Assembly (NCBI GenBank): GCA_947495575.1 | Contig: CANLZL010000005.1 | Location: 1 to 64,000 of the forward strand | Length of the DNA: 64,000 bases | From: an uncultured Nioella sp. | GTDB taxonomy: Bacteria; Pseudomonadota; Alphaproteobacteria; Rhodobacterales; Rhodobacteraceae | Reading direction: 5' to 3' | The notes under the pieces: generated by a model | What the model was told of the DNA's origin: nothing | The model's database searches: none | What the model saw: the letters and a program-made list of their open reading frames with translations, nothing else | Program-made: the position numbers and the translations under genes | Shown: piece after piece, positions 27,661 to 36,786 of the stretch | How the letters are laid out: each line of letters opens with the position of its first letter | Numbering within the stretch: the stretch's first letter is position 1

Positions 27661-28854
27661 ATGACAAACCCGTACCCATATAAATTGCGCATAAGCGTTG
27701 TGAAATTTGTACAAGAAGGCAATACCCATCGCGCTGCAGCCGAGCGATTTGACGTTTCGACGACATTTGTCAGCTCACTGATGCGCCGTTATCGCGAAAC
27801 AGGATCGGTTGCCCCAAAGCGCAAGCCGAACTTCGAGCTATTTGACAAATTTGTCCCAAACCGAAAAGTAGGCGAACTCACTCCGGAATTCCGATCTGCA
27901 GTAGACTCGGCGCGCAAACATCTTGATGCCACTTATGATGGGCGAGGTTGCTGGGATCTCAAGGTCATTGCCCAACGCGGATCAAAGGACCTTCGGCGTG
28001 TCGTTTTAAGGGCCCAAAACCTAAAAACCGACTACACTTTGGCACTAAAAATCAATGTTGACCAAGACGTTAACCACAAAGAGTTTACTGCGTTAAAAGA
28101 GATGCACGCAGAAACGCGAGACTCTGTCACCCCTGTTTTCATCTGCGAAGACAATCGGTTTTTTTTGCTTGAATGGGTGACAGGACCAGAACTGAGCAAT
28201 TTGGTTTCTGGTGAGGATAGGTCAGCTTTGTTGAAACGTGCGGGTAGATGGTTGGCCGACTTGCAAGCCAGGACGCGCGGAAGACCGGCAACATTGGCCG
28301 CCAAGATTGTAACGCGATTGCCGCACTATTTCGACGATATCCTTGGCGCGGAAATCGCACGCAATTTGCGCGCAAGAACCACGGCCATAAAGCTTGATGA
28401 ATTCTCGACCGCAATGATCCATGGGGATTATTCGGTACGAAACATCTTTGACAGCGGGGATCGCCTGATCGTTTTCGACCGAAAATATGATGGATATGGG
28501 CCTGTAGTTTATGATGCTTTGTTTTTCTTGTCGCAACTTGAAGAGCAGCGTGACCTTGCCGCGTCAAATGGTGAGCCCTGGTCCGGCGACGCAGATGCGG
28601 ACAGACGGGATTTTTTCGAGGGCTACGGTCCTATGCCAATTCAAGACGTCGCGGTCTTTGATATTCTGGAAGATCTGGTTGTAGCCAAACGTTGGCATCG
28701 GCGTCACCAGGATTATGGTGAAACCGTCCTGAACCGGCAAATGGAAAATTGTGGGCTGCTAACTACTGATATCGTGAGAAAGCGCCCGGGGCGCCTGGTG
28801 TTAAAGGAAGACGGTGCGACCGAGTGGTCACACACTCCTTTTTGGCCCAACTGA
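27661..28854 (+). CDS. Transposase-type HTH fused to APH-like kinase
   Basis: 397 residues with two unrelated parts. Residues 1-55 are a near-canonical IS630 OrfA helix-turn-helix (YKLRISVVKFVQEGNTHRAAAERFDVS, YRETGSVAPKRK). Residues about 95-390 form an aminoglycoside/choline-kinase-like fold: Lys-130 in LALKINVD, the catalytic loop HGDYSVRN (254-261) and metal-binding Asp-273 in VFDRKYDGYGPVVYDALFF. No transposase DDE domain is present. The join is in one open frame, so it is a real fusion. A DNA-tethered small-molecule kinase or regulator is possible; the substrate is unknown. Confidence 0.78.
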   Translation: MTNPYPYKLRISVVKFVQEGNTHRAAAERFDVSTTFVSSLMRRYRETGSVAPKRKPNFELFDKFVPNRKVGELTPEFRSAVDSARKHLDATYDGRGCWDLKVIAQRGSKDLRRVVLRAQNLKTDYTLALKINVDQDVNHKEFTALKEMHAETRDSVTPVFICEDNRFFLLEWVTGPELSNLVSGEDRSALLKRAGRWLADLQARTRGRPATLAAKIVTRLPHYFDDILGAEIARNLRARTTAIKLDEFSTAMIHGDYSVRNIFDSGDRLIVFDRKYDGYGPVVYDALFFLSQLEEQRDLAASNGEPWSGDADADRRDFFEGYGPMPIQDVAVFDILEDLVVAKRWHRRHQDYGETVLNRQMENCGLLTTDIVRKRPGRLVLKEDGATEWSHTPFWPN

Positions 28855-28960
28855 GTGAAGAGGTTTCATTGCTTGCAATGACGCAGCAGTTTCTGATGTG
28901 CATATCTGTTTGAGCACGTAAAGATTTACGTCATCGAAAGCGACGTGACCAAATGACGGC

Positions 28961-29224
28961 CTAATATGGAGGTTGTGCACCAACGACCTGCCCCAGAGGA
29001 GCCTGTCCTAAGCGCCTCACCAAAAAGCCAATGCATGGGTCGTCAGGGTGGTTTAGCAACAAGAATTCAAGCTGCCGTTGAAGCGTAGCAACGTCATCGA
29101 ATTGCCTAATGTAGTCACAGCGCCACTCCCAACGAAGTGAATCTTGGGCTTGTGCAGTGGTCGTCATGCCCACCTGCGCCGTGAGAATGGTCAAAGCTGA
29201 AATAACCGTGGTCTTTTTAATCAT
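28961..29224 (-). CDS. Small secreted protein, unknown
   Basis: 87 residues with a clear signal peptide (MIKKTTVISALTILTAQVG, cleavage after AQA). The mature 60 residues contain a Cys pair (WRCDYIRQ, DDPCIGF) and a helical segment TLQRQLEFLLLNHPDD. AGGAGG six bases before the ATG supports it as a real gene. It is divergent from the glycosyltransferase gene across a long gap. Confidence 0.6.
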   Translation of the reverse strand: MIKKTTVISALTILTAQVGMTTTAQAQDSLRWEWRCDYIRQFDDVATLQRQLEFLLLNHPDDPCIGFLVRRLGQAPLGQVVGAQPPY

Positions 29225-29874
29225 CGCGCGGCCTCCTGAAACACAAAAGTTCTCGCTGTGTCCGCATTTTCAATCGAACAACGCCCCACTCTGAACCAGG
29301 CAAAAACGTCATCCGAGCTGTTAAGGATCGTTAATTGATCTGATTTTCGCCTATTTTTCAACACATTTTGCGGAAACTGCCCGAAAACTAGATTGTTTCC
29401 AGTTTCAACCGCAAGATGTTGTGGATAACTCGCGCAAAGTAACAATGAACCCGTTGAAACACAGGCCGCTTACATTTCAGGAATTGCGGCATTTTCTCCG
29501 AATCGGTAAAAAATGACGCCTATCTGTGAGTTATCATTGGGTTTTCTCACCAACTTGATCCTACAGCGACACGCGTGAATTCGACCGATCAGGTAACGAT
29601 GCAAGTATTCGTCGAAACCACCGACAGTACTCATGTTGAACACCATTGTGATCATTTTGAGTCACGAAGACATTGTTGCCGTAGGCACGGTGAAAACTCA
29701 AATAGGTGCCCATTTTGAGAAAAAAGTTGACACAGATCACCGACGCAAGACACGATCAGCTAAAGATTTTGTGGTCATTTCAATTGTTTGCAATGGTAAC
29801 GTACACATACCGGCGAATATTGAGGTGGCTATATTCGGGGGGTAAAACACACAATCACACCAGAATTCGACATA
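29225..29874. other. Long intergenic region in island
   Basis: 650 bp between divergent genes. A TTGACA at 29727 with CACGAT 18 bp later could be a promoter toward the glycosyltransferase gene (weak). A minus-strand open frame at 29470-29655 shows a faint PilZ-like pattern (NMSTVGG, LVRKPND, SQIGVIF) but has no ribosome site; it may be a gene fragment. Otherwise AT-rich and featureless. Confidence 0.4.
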
Positions 29875-31965
29875 TTGATTCTTGCCGACATGACCCGTGG
29901 AGGCGACTGCGGGTTGCGCATAAAGCAGGAAATCCAAACCTATTTTGAATTGGGTTACCGTATCGGGCTGCTTCATCTCCCTGAACCGGGAAAGGGCAAG
30001 CAGGTATCAAACGATATTCATCTGTGCGTGCGGGAAAACTGGGCCAATGTGGTCGCTCAGGGCACACCTATGCACGTTCAATTGGCGATCGTATTCTCCC
30101 CTGATTTGTTAAATGGCGAATTCGATTTCCTGTCGTGCATCAAAGCCGACAAGGTTGTCATGGTGCAGGATAGGCAGCCAAACCCAAAACAGATGGGCCA
30201 GTGGTTCAAATTTGCCTTTGGGCCGATGATATGGGCCCCAACAAACCGGTGGATCAGAGCGAAACTTGAAAGCTTTAACATGCCGGTACAGCTGTCCGAG
30301 ATGGACTGGCGTCCGATCGCACGAGCAATCGAGACAAAACGGCACCCTGCGGTTATCTCTGTTGCTCCCGTGATCGGGCGTGTAAGCGTCGCCGGAGAAG
30401 CGCAGTGGCCGGCAGAAGTTGAAAGTCTTTTGGCCATCTATCCCACCGATCCTTCGATCGATTTCAGGGTTGTCGGTCCGCCGCCTGCAAAGCAGCTAAA
30501 GAACACACCTCAGACAAATAGCTGGACCATTGTGGATCCAGCGAAAATTTCGATTGAGCGCTTTGTCGAAATGCTGGATGTATTCATGTATTTCCCGGGC
30601 TCCGATGTTCCGGAGTTGCCAGATGCCGCAATTGCTTGTGCTATGGCATCGGGCAAGATCGTTGTATTACCTGAATACTTACGCCCTCATATCGGCGACG
30701 GCGCAGTTTACGCTGAACCACATCAAGCTTTAGCTGCGATATTTGACCTATTTGACGATGACGATGCTCTGAAGGCAGCGCGTGAAAAGGCGATCCACCA
30801 TAGCGGTTTTCGATTTTCCCGTAAGTTACATGAAGAGCGTCTGCGGGCACTTGTCCCCCCCAAAAAACGCCGCGCCTCCAAACGTCGGCCGTCAAAAAAC
30901 AAACGTGCATTGTTTGTGCCGTCCAACGGGATCGGTCTTGGACATGTCTCTCGCTTGCTAGCCATTGCGCGCAGGATGCCTGACTCAGTTGACCCAATAT
31001 TCGCCTCTATGTCGCAAGCAGCCGGCATTATTGAGTCTTTCGGCTTCGCATCGGAGTATTTTCCATCCCATCGCGAGATCGGAATAAGCTTTGAGGACTG
31101 GGATGACTGGTTCCAGTATGAATTGAGCAGGAAGATCGATCAATTCGATGTGGACCTTGTGGTCTTTGACGGAAACAACCCGTCGCCAGGTTTGGTTGAA
31201 GCTGTGCAGGCCCATGGTCGATGTCGGCTGAATTGGGTGCGGCGCGGAATGGGCGGTGAAATGCCTTCTCCGTATCTGGAGAACTCGAAGTATTTCGATC
31301 TGATTATTGAACCCGGAGAGGTTGCACATTCCGTTGATAATGGACCGACGTCGATGCGGCGCGATGAGGTGTTGATGGTGGACCCCATCACGTTGCTGGA
31401 TCGCAACGAGTTGCTATCGGCCGAGGAGGCGAAAGCCCATTTGGGCCTGAACCCAGACGCGCCCGCCGTTTTACTGCAAATGGGCGGCGGGGCAAATCGG
31501 GACGTTCTGGCCCTTTGCGACAGTATTATCGAGAACCTTAAGCCATTTCCAAGCCTTCAAATCGTGATGGCCGAATGGGGGAACGGACTGTACAGCCTGC
31601 CGCTATGGCCCAACACAAGCATCTTGCGGGGCTTCCCAATAAGTCGGTATTTTAACGCGTTCAATTTTTCTATCGCTGCCGCAGGGTATAATTCCTACCA
31701 CGAAGTTATTGGGTTCGGACTGCCGACCATATTCATGCCGAACCGAGATCCATCGATGGACGATCAAGGTGGGCGGGCAGATTTTGCTCAAGATCACGGC
31801 GCAGGTTTTGTGCTTCCAGAGGATCAGCTCTTTCACCTGGGGGCCCTCTGCGAGGCGCTTTTGAATGATCAGGCCCGAGAGGTTGTTCACCAAAATTGCT
31901 TAAATCTGTCGCGCCCAAACGGCGCAGGCGATGCAGCAAGGGCAATCATGGAGATATGTGGTTGA
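29875..31965 (+). CDS. Double-module GT-B glycosyltransferase
   Basis: 696 residues. Module 1 (about 1-325) opens with a Rossmann strand and Gly-rich loop (FDILILADMTRGGDC) and resembles a family-1/4 glycosyltransferase. A Lys/Arg-rich linker (PPKKRRASKRRPSKNK) leads to module 2 (about 346-696), which resembles GT28/MurG-like transferases: VPSNGIGLGHVSRLLAIARRM and IAAAGYNSYHEVIGFGLPTIFMPN as donor site. No signal peptide, so cytoplasmic. No ATG precedes the first strand; TTG at 29875 is the first usable codon, ATG at 29890 would cut into it. The large gene follows after 1 bp. Confidence 0.7.
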   Translation: MILADMTRGGDCGLRIKQEIQTYFELGYRIGLLHLPEPGKGKQVSNDIHLCVRENWANVVAQGTPMHVQLAIVFSPDLLNGEFDFLSCIKADKVVMVQDRQPNPKQMGQWFKFAFGPMIWAPTNRWIRAKLESFNMPVQLSEMDWRPIARAIETKRHPAVISVAPVIGRVSVAGEAQWPAEVESLLAIYPTDPSIDFRVVGPPPAKQLKNTPQTNSWTIVDPAKISIERFVEMLDVFMYFPGSDVPELPDAAIACAMASGKIVVLPEYLRPHIGDGAVYAEPHQALAAIFDLFDDDDALKAAREKAIHHSGFRFSRKLHEERLRALVPPKKRRASKRRPSKNKRALFVPSNGIGLGHVSRLLAIARRMPDSVDPIFASMSQAAGIIESFGFASEYFPSHREIGISFEDWDDWFQYELSRKIDQFDVDLVVFDGNNPSPGLVEAVQAHGRCRLNWVRRGMGGEMPSPYLENSKYFDLIIEPGEVAHSVDNGPTSMRRDEVLMVDPITLLDRNELLSAEEAKAHLGLNPDAPAVLLQMGGGANRDVLALCDSIIENLKPFPSLQIVMAEWGNGLYSLPLWPNTSILRGFPISRYFNAFNFSIAAAGYNSYHEVIGFGLPTIFMPNRDPSMDDQGGRADFAQDHGAGFVLPEDQLFHLGALCEALLNDQAREVVHQNCLNLSRPNGAGDAARAIMEICG

Positions 31966-31966
31966 C

Positions 31967-34900
31967 ATGAAGAATGGGAAAAACAAGACCGAGGAACGAA
32001 CCCGACTTCACCAGGCGACCTATGGCTTAGAGCTGGGTATCAAATACAGGGCCGCCGACATTCATGGGCGGATCACAGAAGAGAGCAATAAACACAGGCT
32101 GTTTGAGGTTGAGTGGAGTTCAGACGGAAAAGCAACCGGGCCACTCAGCGAGGCATACAGATTAAGCACCGAACAAGCGTCAAATTGGCCCCGGGCCACC
32201 CCTCCCAAAGGACATCTCAAGCCCAAAAAGGGCTATTCATCGCCGCAATCGGACGAAACTCAAATGCCGACGGCGATTGTCGCCATATTTGGACATGATA
32301 CCGCGATGGTGCGCATGTTTTTGCGTCAGATCGAGATGCGCCAAAGTTGGGGCGCTGGATTTTTACCAATTTTCCTGACCGATAACCCCAACCAGTCTGT
32401 TTTTCGTCATGCGGGTTACAATCTGGAGTACTTTCCCAAATCGATTTATGGCCCCCTGGAGGTCCGTGAGCTGTTTCAGGAGCGTTTCCGTTTGTTGCAG
32501 CGCAAGTGGAATTCGTCGCTGATGATCGACCTGAGTAAGCCGGGCTATTTACGTGATCGTATTGAAGATCTGGACGCGCTGTTCGCTCAAAGAGACATGA
32601 AAGCAAACCAGTATTCGCCACTATTGCCCAAACCAGGTGCGACATCTGCTCCAGCTTTGGATTTGGCGGGATTGCGCGCGGAATATTATGAAAAAGGACT
32701 GAACCGGCGCCCCAACAGATTTGCGCTATACAGAATTCTGGGCAACGATCTGCCGCCGCGCCACAAAATCGGTCAGACCTTAGAAAATTTGAAGTTCATT
32801 CTGGAGAATGAGCCACCTCTGCCAAATGTCAGCAAAAGGTGGGTTGTGAACCGGATCGTTAATGCCGACCAAGAAGCGGCAATATTGGATCTTTTGAAGG
32901 AACATCAGCAGCCCTATGTCCATCTGCCGTTCAATCTAGAGGAATATGGGGCAATCGACTGGGATTTTGAGAGTTTTCCACAAACCGCATTTTTCCTGCG
33001 CGGGAAATACCATCAAATGAGCGAGAACGACCAGGGATTGGCAGAGTATCATGTCCGTCGGCTCAAGAACCAGTATGTGATCAACAATAATGGTGCGCGC
33101 AATGCCGCTTTGCGTGACGGGTTAGGACGAACAAAATGGGTTTTGCCATGGGATGGGAACTGTTTTCTGACAGAGGCCGCCTGGTCTGAAATTGCCGAGG
33201 GCATCGCGCATAGGCCGTATTATAAGTACATCGTTGTGCCGATGGCGCGTATCCTTGACAACCAGCATTTGCTCGACGCTGATTTTCGACCGGATGCGCT
33301 GGAGGAACCGCAACTCATTTTTCGGACAGATGCCAAGGAAGAATTCAATGAAGAATTTTTCTATGGGCGGCGGCCAAAGGTAGAGCTGTTCTGGCGGCTT
33401 GGCATTTCTGGCACCTGGGACAAGTGGAGGGATACGAATTGGGATGTCCCCCGACGTCCATTGTCCGACGAGGCCAAGACATTTGGAAAATTTGGCTGGG
33501 TCGCAAGATTATACTCCGGGCAAGGTGAATTGGAGGTTGGAGGAACATCCGGTCTGAGATCTCGCGGGCAGGCACGCATCAGCGCAGTCAATGATCTGAT
33601 CGATAATCTGGATCAGAAGTCCATGAGGTTGACGTACAAACCCGAAAACTTGACAACCTATGATGAAGGTAAGATTTCGGCCCTTGCTGACGCGGCCGAG
33701 GGGTCGGCCAAGGCAAACCTTTTTGAGCGATTGCTGTTAGAGGCTGACCTTGCATTGCAGCGAGGCCCTTATAGCGTTGTAGACAAAAGGAAATTGCCGG
33801 CCAGCGGCGACCCTCAAGATTACTTCAATCCTGCCCCTTACTGGTGGCCCAACCCGGACACACCAACCGGCATTCCGTATATTTTCCGTGACGGAGAACG
33901 CATTCCCGGAACCCGCCTGTATGAGCCGGAGAGCGAGGATTTCGACCGTACCCGTGTGCAGCGTATGTTTGACGACACCACCGTTTTGGCTTTGGCGTGG
34001 AAAGCCAGCGGGAAAGCCGCTTATATCGAGCATGCGGCCGAGCTCATCCGGACCTGGTTCATAAGCGAAGACACCAGGATGAACCCTCATCTGCGCTTTT
34101 CGCAACCTCGGTCCCAGAAGCTGAACGAAGAAGGGTCAAAATCCGGCCTAATTGAAATGAAGGATTTCTATTACCTGATGGATGCCATCAGGTTGATCGA
34201 ACAAGCCGGTGCATTGACAGAACCCGAGCGGGCGGCGTTGCGTGATTGGTTCAACGAATACATTGAATGGATGACAACCGCAGATCAGGCGATTGCAGAA
34301 CGCCAATCGTCCAATAACCACGGCACATGTTTTGACCTGCAAGTCGGCGCTATTGCCGCTTTCCTTGGCAACGTATCACTTTTGCATTCTATCTTCCGAA
34401 CCAGCCATGAGCGGATACTGGAGCAATTTCAACCCGATGGTGAGCAGGAAGAGGAGATGAAGCGAACTCAGACCGCACACTACTGTTGTTTCAATCTCCA
34501 AAATTGGATCAATCTGGCAAATCTGGCAAGTAATTGCGGAAGCCAGCTGTTGAAATTTGAGGGAAAGGATGGGCGCGGATTGGCGCAAGCATTCCAATGG
34601 TTGCTTCCCTACATTGCAGAACAGGACTGGCCCTTTCAACAGATCGAACCCTTCGACCGGGATCGTTTCCTGCCCCTCTATTTCGCGGCACAAAAATTCT
34701 GTGGCATGGGGTTCGGCGGCGAAGTCGTAAATCCTGAGAATATCAAGCCTCTGTTTTTTCCCCACGATGGGATCAAACCATTTTGGATGCTCGAAAGTGA
34801 CCCCAAATTTGTGCCGGCCACCGACGCTTGGAACGCGTTGGCCCAAACACTTGACGACTTAAAGCCCGCAGTTGAGCAGGCGGCCTCCGCAAAGATTGCT

Positions 34901-36607
34901 TACGATGTTTCCGCAAATCAGGCCCTTGAACTAGACAAAAAACTCTGGGGTGGTTTCTCAAATAGTGCACTGGCTGAGCTTGAAGCAATTCGTCAAAGCG
35001 TGGCGGCAGATCACAGGTCATCCAACAACGCGTCGCGTAGCCTGGCCAGATGGTATCACTTTCATGGCGATTGGGCCCGCGTCCGTTCATGCCTGGACAC
35101 GATGCAGGATCTGACTCCGGCCAAAGAGCGTGAACGTTTGTTGCTCATGATTGACTATCATCGACATAGCGGTGATCTCGCTGCGGCTCTTGACTTGGCA
35201 CATACCTATCTTGCCAAGGAAGGGCAGGACGACCCGGACATCTGTCTGCTAATGGCGAACATCTCCACATCTGAATCGCCCATGGAAACCTTAGCGTGGC
35301 TGAATAAAATCTATCTGCAAAGTGGTTTTTCAACGTTTGAGTATGTTAATGCCGAGGCCGGTTTCTCGATGGATAACCTCATCGCGACGAACGTTTCGCA
35401 TAGCCCCTGGGCAATGGATAACGGTGATCTTGTTTCAATCATCGTCCCGATTCTGGAAGACCCTGGTGACACCGCAAGTGCTCTAAAGAGCGTTGCTTCA
35501 CAAAGCTGGAACAATACCGAGATCATCTTGGTGGGCGACAAAACCGTACTGTCAGATATCCAGTCTCACTCGGATCACGGTACAAATGTCAAATTTGTCA
35601 TGGCAAAGCCGGAAGCCGCTGAGTACGAACTGCTTAATGCCGGGTTGGCGCATTCCACTGGAGCATTTGTAACAGTACATCGTGGCGGGGACGTTGCTCA
35701 TCCCGAAAAACTTGCGGCACAAGTCTATGGATTTAATTCGCCTGAGACGGTGGGCGTGACCTGCAGTCAAACGATGGTAACGCCAGCAGGACAGTTCGAG
35801 GGTACGTGGGCGCCAGAATTCGGACTGGTTTCAGCGAATGTAAACAGCACAATGTATAGGGCCGACTGCATAATAGAGTTGGGTGGCTGGGATCCAATCG
35901 CCCCTTCGCCAGATGAATTCTTGCGGCAGAGAATTGGTCTGGCCTATGGCAGGAAATCATGCCGATCAATTTCAGCGGATATACCGTTGGTGTTCACACG
36001 CACCGATCTGTTGGCCCGCCCACCCAGCCACATGCAGTTTCCCTACGGCAAGCGCCGCGACGAATACCGGCGCCTTGTCCGTCAGGTAAATACTCGTTCA
36101 GAAGGGTTAAACCCTGAAGGTCGCGAAGGGTCCGATATTGCCACGACTTTTGTACCGCTGGAGGCGGCGCAAAATTTGGATACTGAACTTGATGTCGTTG
36201 TAGTAGGAGATTTTGCACCGGGCGCGCTGGCCATCGAAGAGACAAAGGCGCGCGTGCACAGGCTTTTGGCGAAGGGCCTGGATGTAGGATTGTTCTTCTG
36301 GCCTGATTACTGCTCCGAATGGAACGCCACGCTTGATGAGTGCATTGCCGAACTCATCGATCGTCGAGTTGTCAGGCAGATAAGCGGGTACGAGGCGATC
36401 ACAGCAAAGAAAGTGGTTTTAACCAACCCGTATCTTGCAAGTCACAAAATTGATGGTTTACCGAATATGAACGCAGAGAGCGTTTTGGTTTATGCCGGCC
36501 CGCCCCTGACGATGTCCGAAATCAATGTAGGTTTTCGACGCGAATTGCCCAGAGCTTCCGAAATCGAGGATCTGTTTGGCGCGCCGTGTGAGTGGGTAAC
36601 ATTCTAA
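31967..36607 (+). CDS. Giant glycosyltransferase/alginate-lyase-like fusion protein
   Basis: 1546 residues from the ATG at 31967, one base after the previous stop. Approximate modules: 100-235, an alpha/beta region I cannot name; 248-530, a transferase-like domain (RFALYRILGNDLPPRHKIGQT, NNNGARNAALRDG at 372, WVLPWDGN); 599-950, alginate-lyase-like (PF05426 type) with FNPAPYWWPNPDT and the catalytic-type SSNNHGT (Asn-783 to His-785); 950-1140, helical TPR-like; 1154-1320, GT2 fold (VSIIVPILEDP, LNAGLAHSTGAFVTVHRGGD); 1407-1546, Rossmann module like the start of the upstream protein. No signal peptide is visible although lyases normally work outside. Confidence 0.72.
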   Translation: MKNGKNKTEERTRLHQATYGLELGIKYRAADIHGRITEESNKHRLFEVEWSSDGKATGPLSEAYRLSTEQASNWPRATPPKGHLKPKKGYSSPQSDETQMPTAIVAIFGHDTAMVRMFLRQIEMRQSWGAGFLPIFLTDNPNQSVFRHAGYNLEYFPKSIYGPLEVRELFQERFRLLQRKWNSSLMIDLSKPGYLRDRIEDLDALFAQRDMKANQYSPLLPKPGATSAPALDLAGLRAEYYEKGLNRRPNRFALYRILGNDLPPRHKIGQTLENLKFILENEPPLPNVSKRWVVNRIVNADQEAAILDLLKEHQQPYVHLPFNLEEYGAIDWDFESFPQTAFFLRGKYHQMSENDQGLAEYHVRRLKNQYVINNNGARNAALRDGLGRTKWVLPWDGNCFLTEAAWSEIAEGIAHRPYYKYIVVPMARILDNQHLLDADFRPDALEEPQLIFRTDAKEEFNEEFFYGRRPKVELFWRLGISGTWDKWRDTNWDVPRRPLSDEAKTFGKFGWVARLYSGQGELEVGGTSGLRSRGQARISAVNDLIDNLDQKSMRLTYKPENLTTYDEGKISALADAAEGSAKANLFERLLLEADLALQRGPYSVVDKRKLPASGDPQDYFNPAPYWWPNPDTPTGIPYIFRDGERIPGTRLYEPESEDFDRTRVQRMFDDTTVLALAWKASGKAAYIEHAAELIRTWFISEDTRMNPHLRFSQPRSQKLNEEGSKSGLIEMKDFYYLMDAIRLIEQAGALTEPERAALRDWFNEYIEWMTTADQAIAERQSSNNHGTCFDLQVGAIAAFLGNVSLLHSIFRTSHERILEQFQPDGEQEEEMKRTQTAHYCCFNLQNWINLANLASNCGSQLLKFEGKDGRGLAQAFQWLLPYIAEQDWPFQQIEPFDRDRFLPLYFAAQKFCGMGFGGEVVNPENIKPLFFPHDGIKPFWMLESDPKFVPATDAWNALAQTLDDLKPAVEQAASAKIAYDVSANQALELDKKLWGGFSNSALAELEAIRQSVAADHRSSNNASRSLARWYHFHGDWARVRSCLDTMQDLTPAKERERLLLMIDYHRHSGDLAAALDLAHTYLAKEGQDDPDICLLMANISTSESPMETLAWLNKIYLQSGFSTFEYVNAEAGFSMDNLIATNVSHSPWAMDNGDLVSIIVPILEDPGDTASALKSVASQSWNNTEIILVGDKTVLSDIQSHSDHGTNVKFVMAKPEAAEYELLNAGLAHSTGAFVTVHRGGDVAHPEKLAAQVYGFNSPETVGVTCSQTMVTPAGQFEGTWAPEFGLVSANVNSTMYRADCIIELGGWDPIAPSPDEFLRQRIGLAYGRKSCRSISADIPLVFTRTDLLARPPSHMQFPYGKRRDEYRRLVRQVNTRSEGLNPEGREGSDIATTFVPLEAAQNLDTELDVVVVGDFAPGALAIEETKARVHRLLAKGLDVGLFFWPDYCSEWNATLDECIAELIDRRVVRQISGYEAITAKKVVLTNPYLASHKIDGLPNMNAESVLVYAGPPLTMSEINVGFRRELPRASEIEDLFGAPCEWVTF

Positions 36608-36786
36608 TTTTTTTGATGTTTCTGAAAAATTTTTCGAAATTGACCGCCCCGCAAGCCGAAAAGGCTAGCGATTTTGGACCCCATGCAGACTGCACGGCGT
36701 TTAGTTTACCCCAAAACTCCCGTTGCAGGCGCATTTGAAACCTGCTTCCCGCAGTGGAGGGGACCGTTCACCCGGCATTTGACTGA

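Noticed and set aside
29470-29655. A 61-codon minus-strand frame with a faint PilZ-like pattern
   Set aside because: No ribosome site and only a weak motif order; at best a gene fragment in decayed island DNA.
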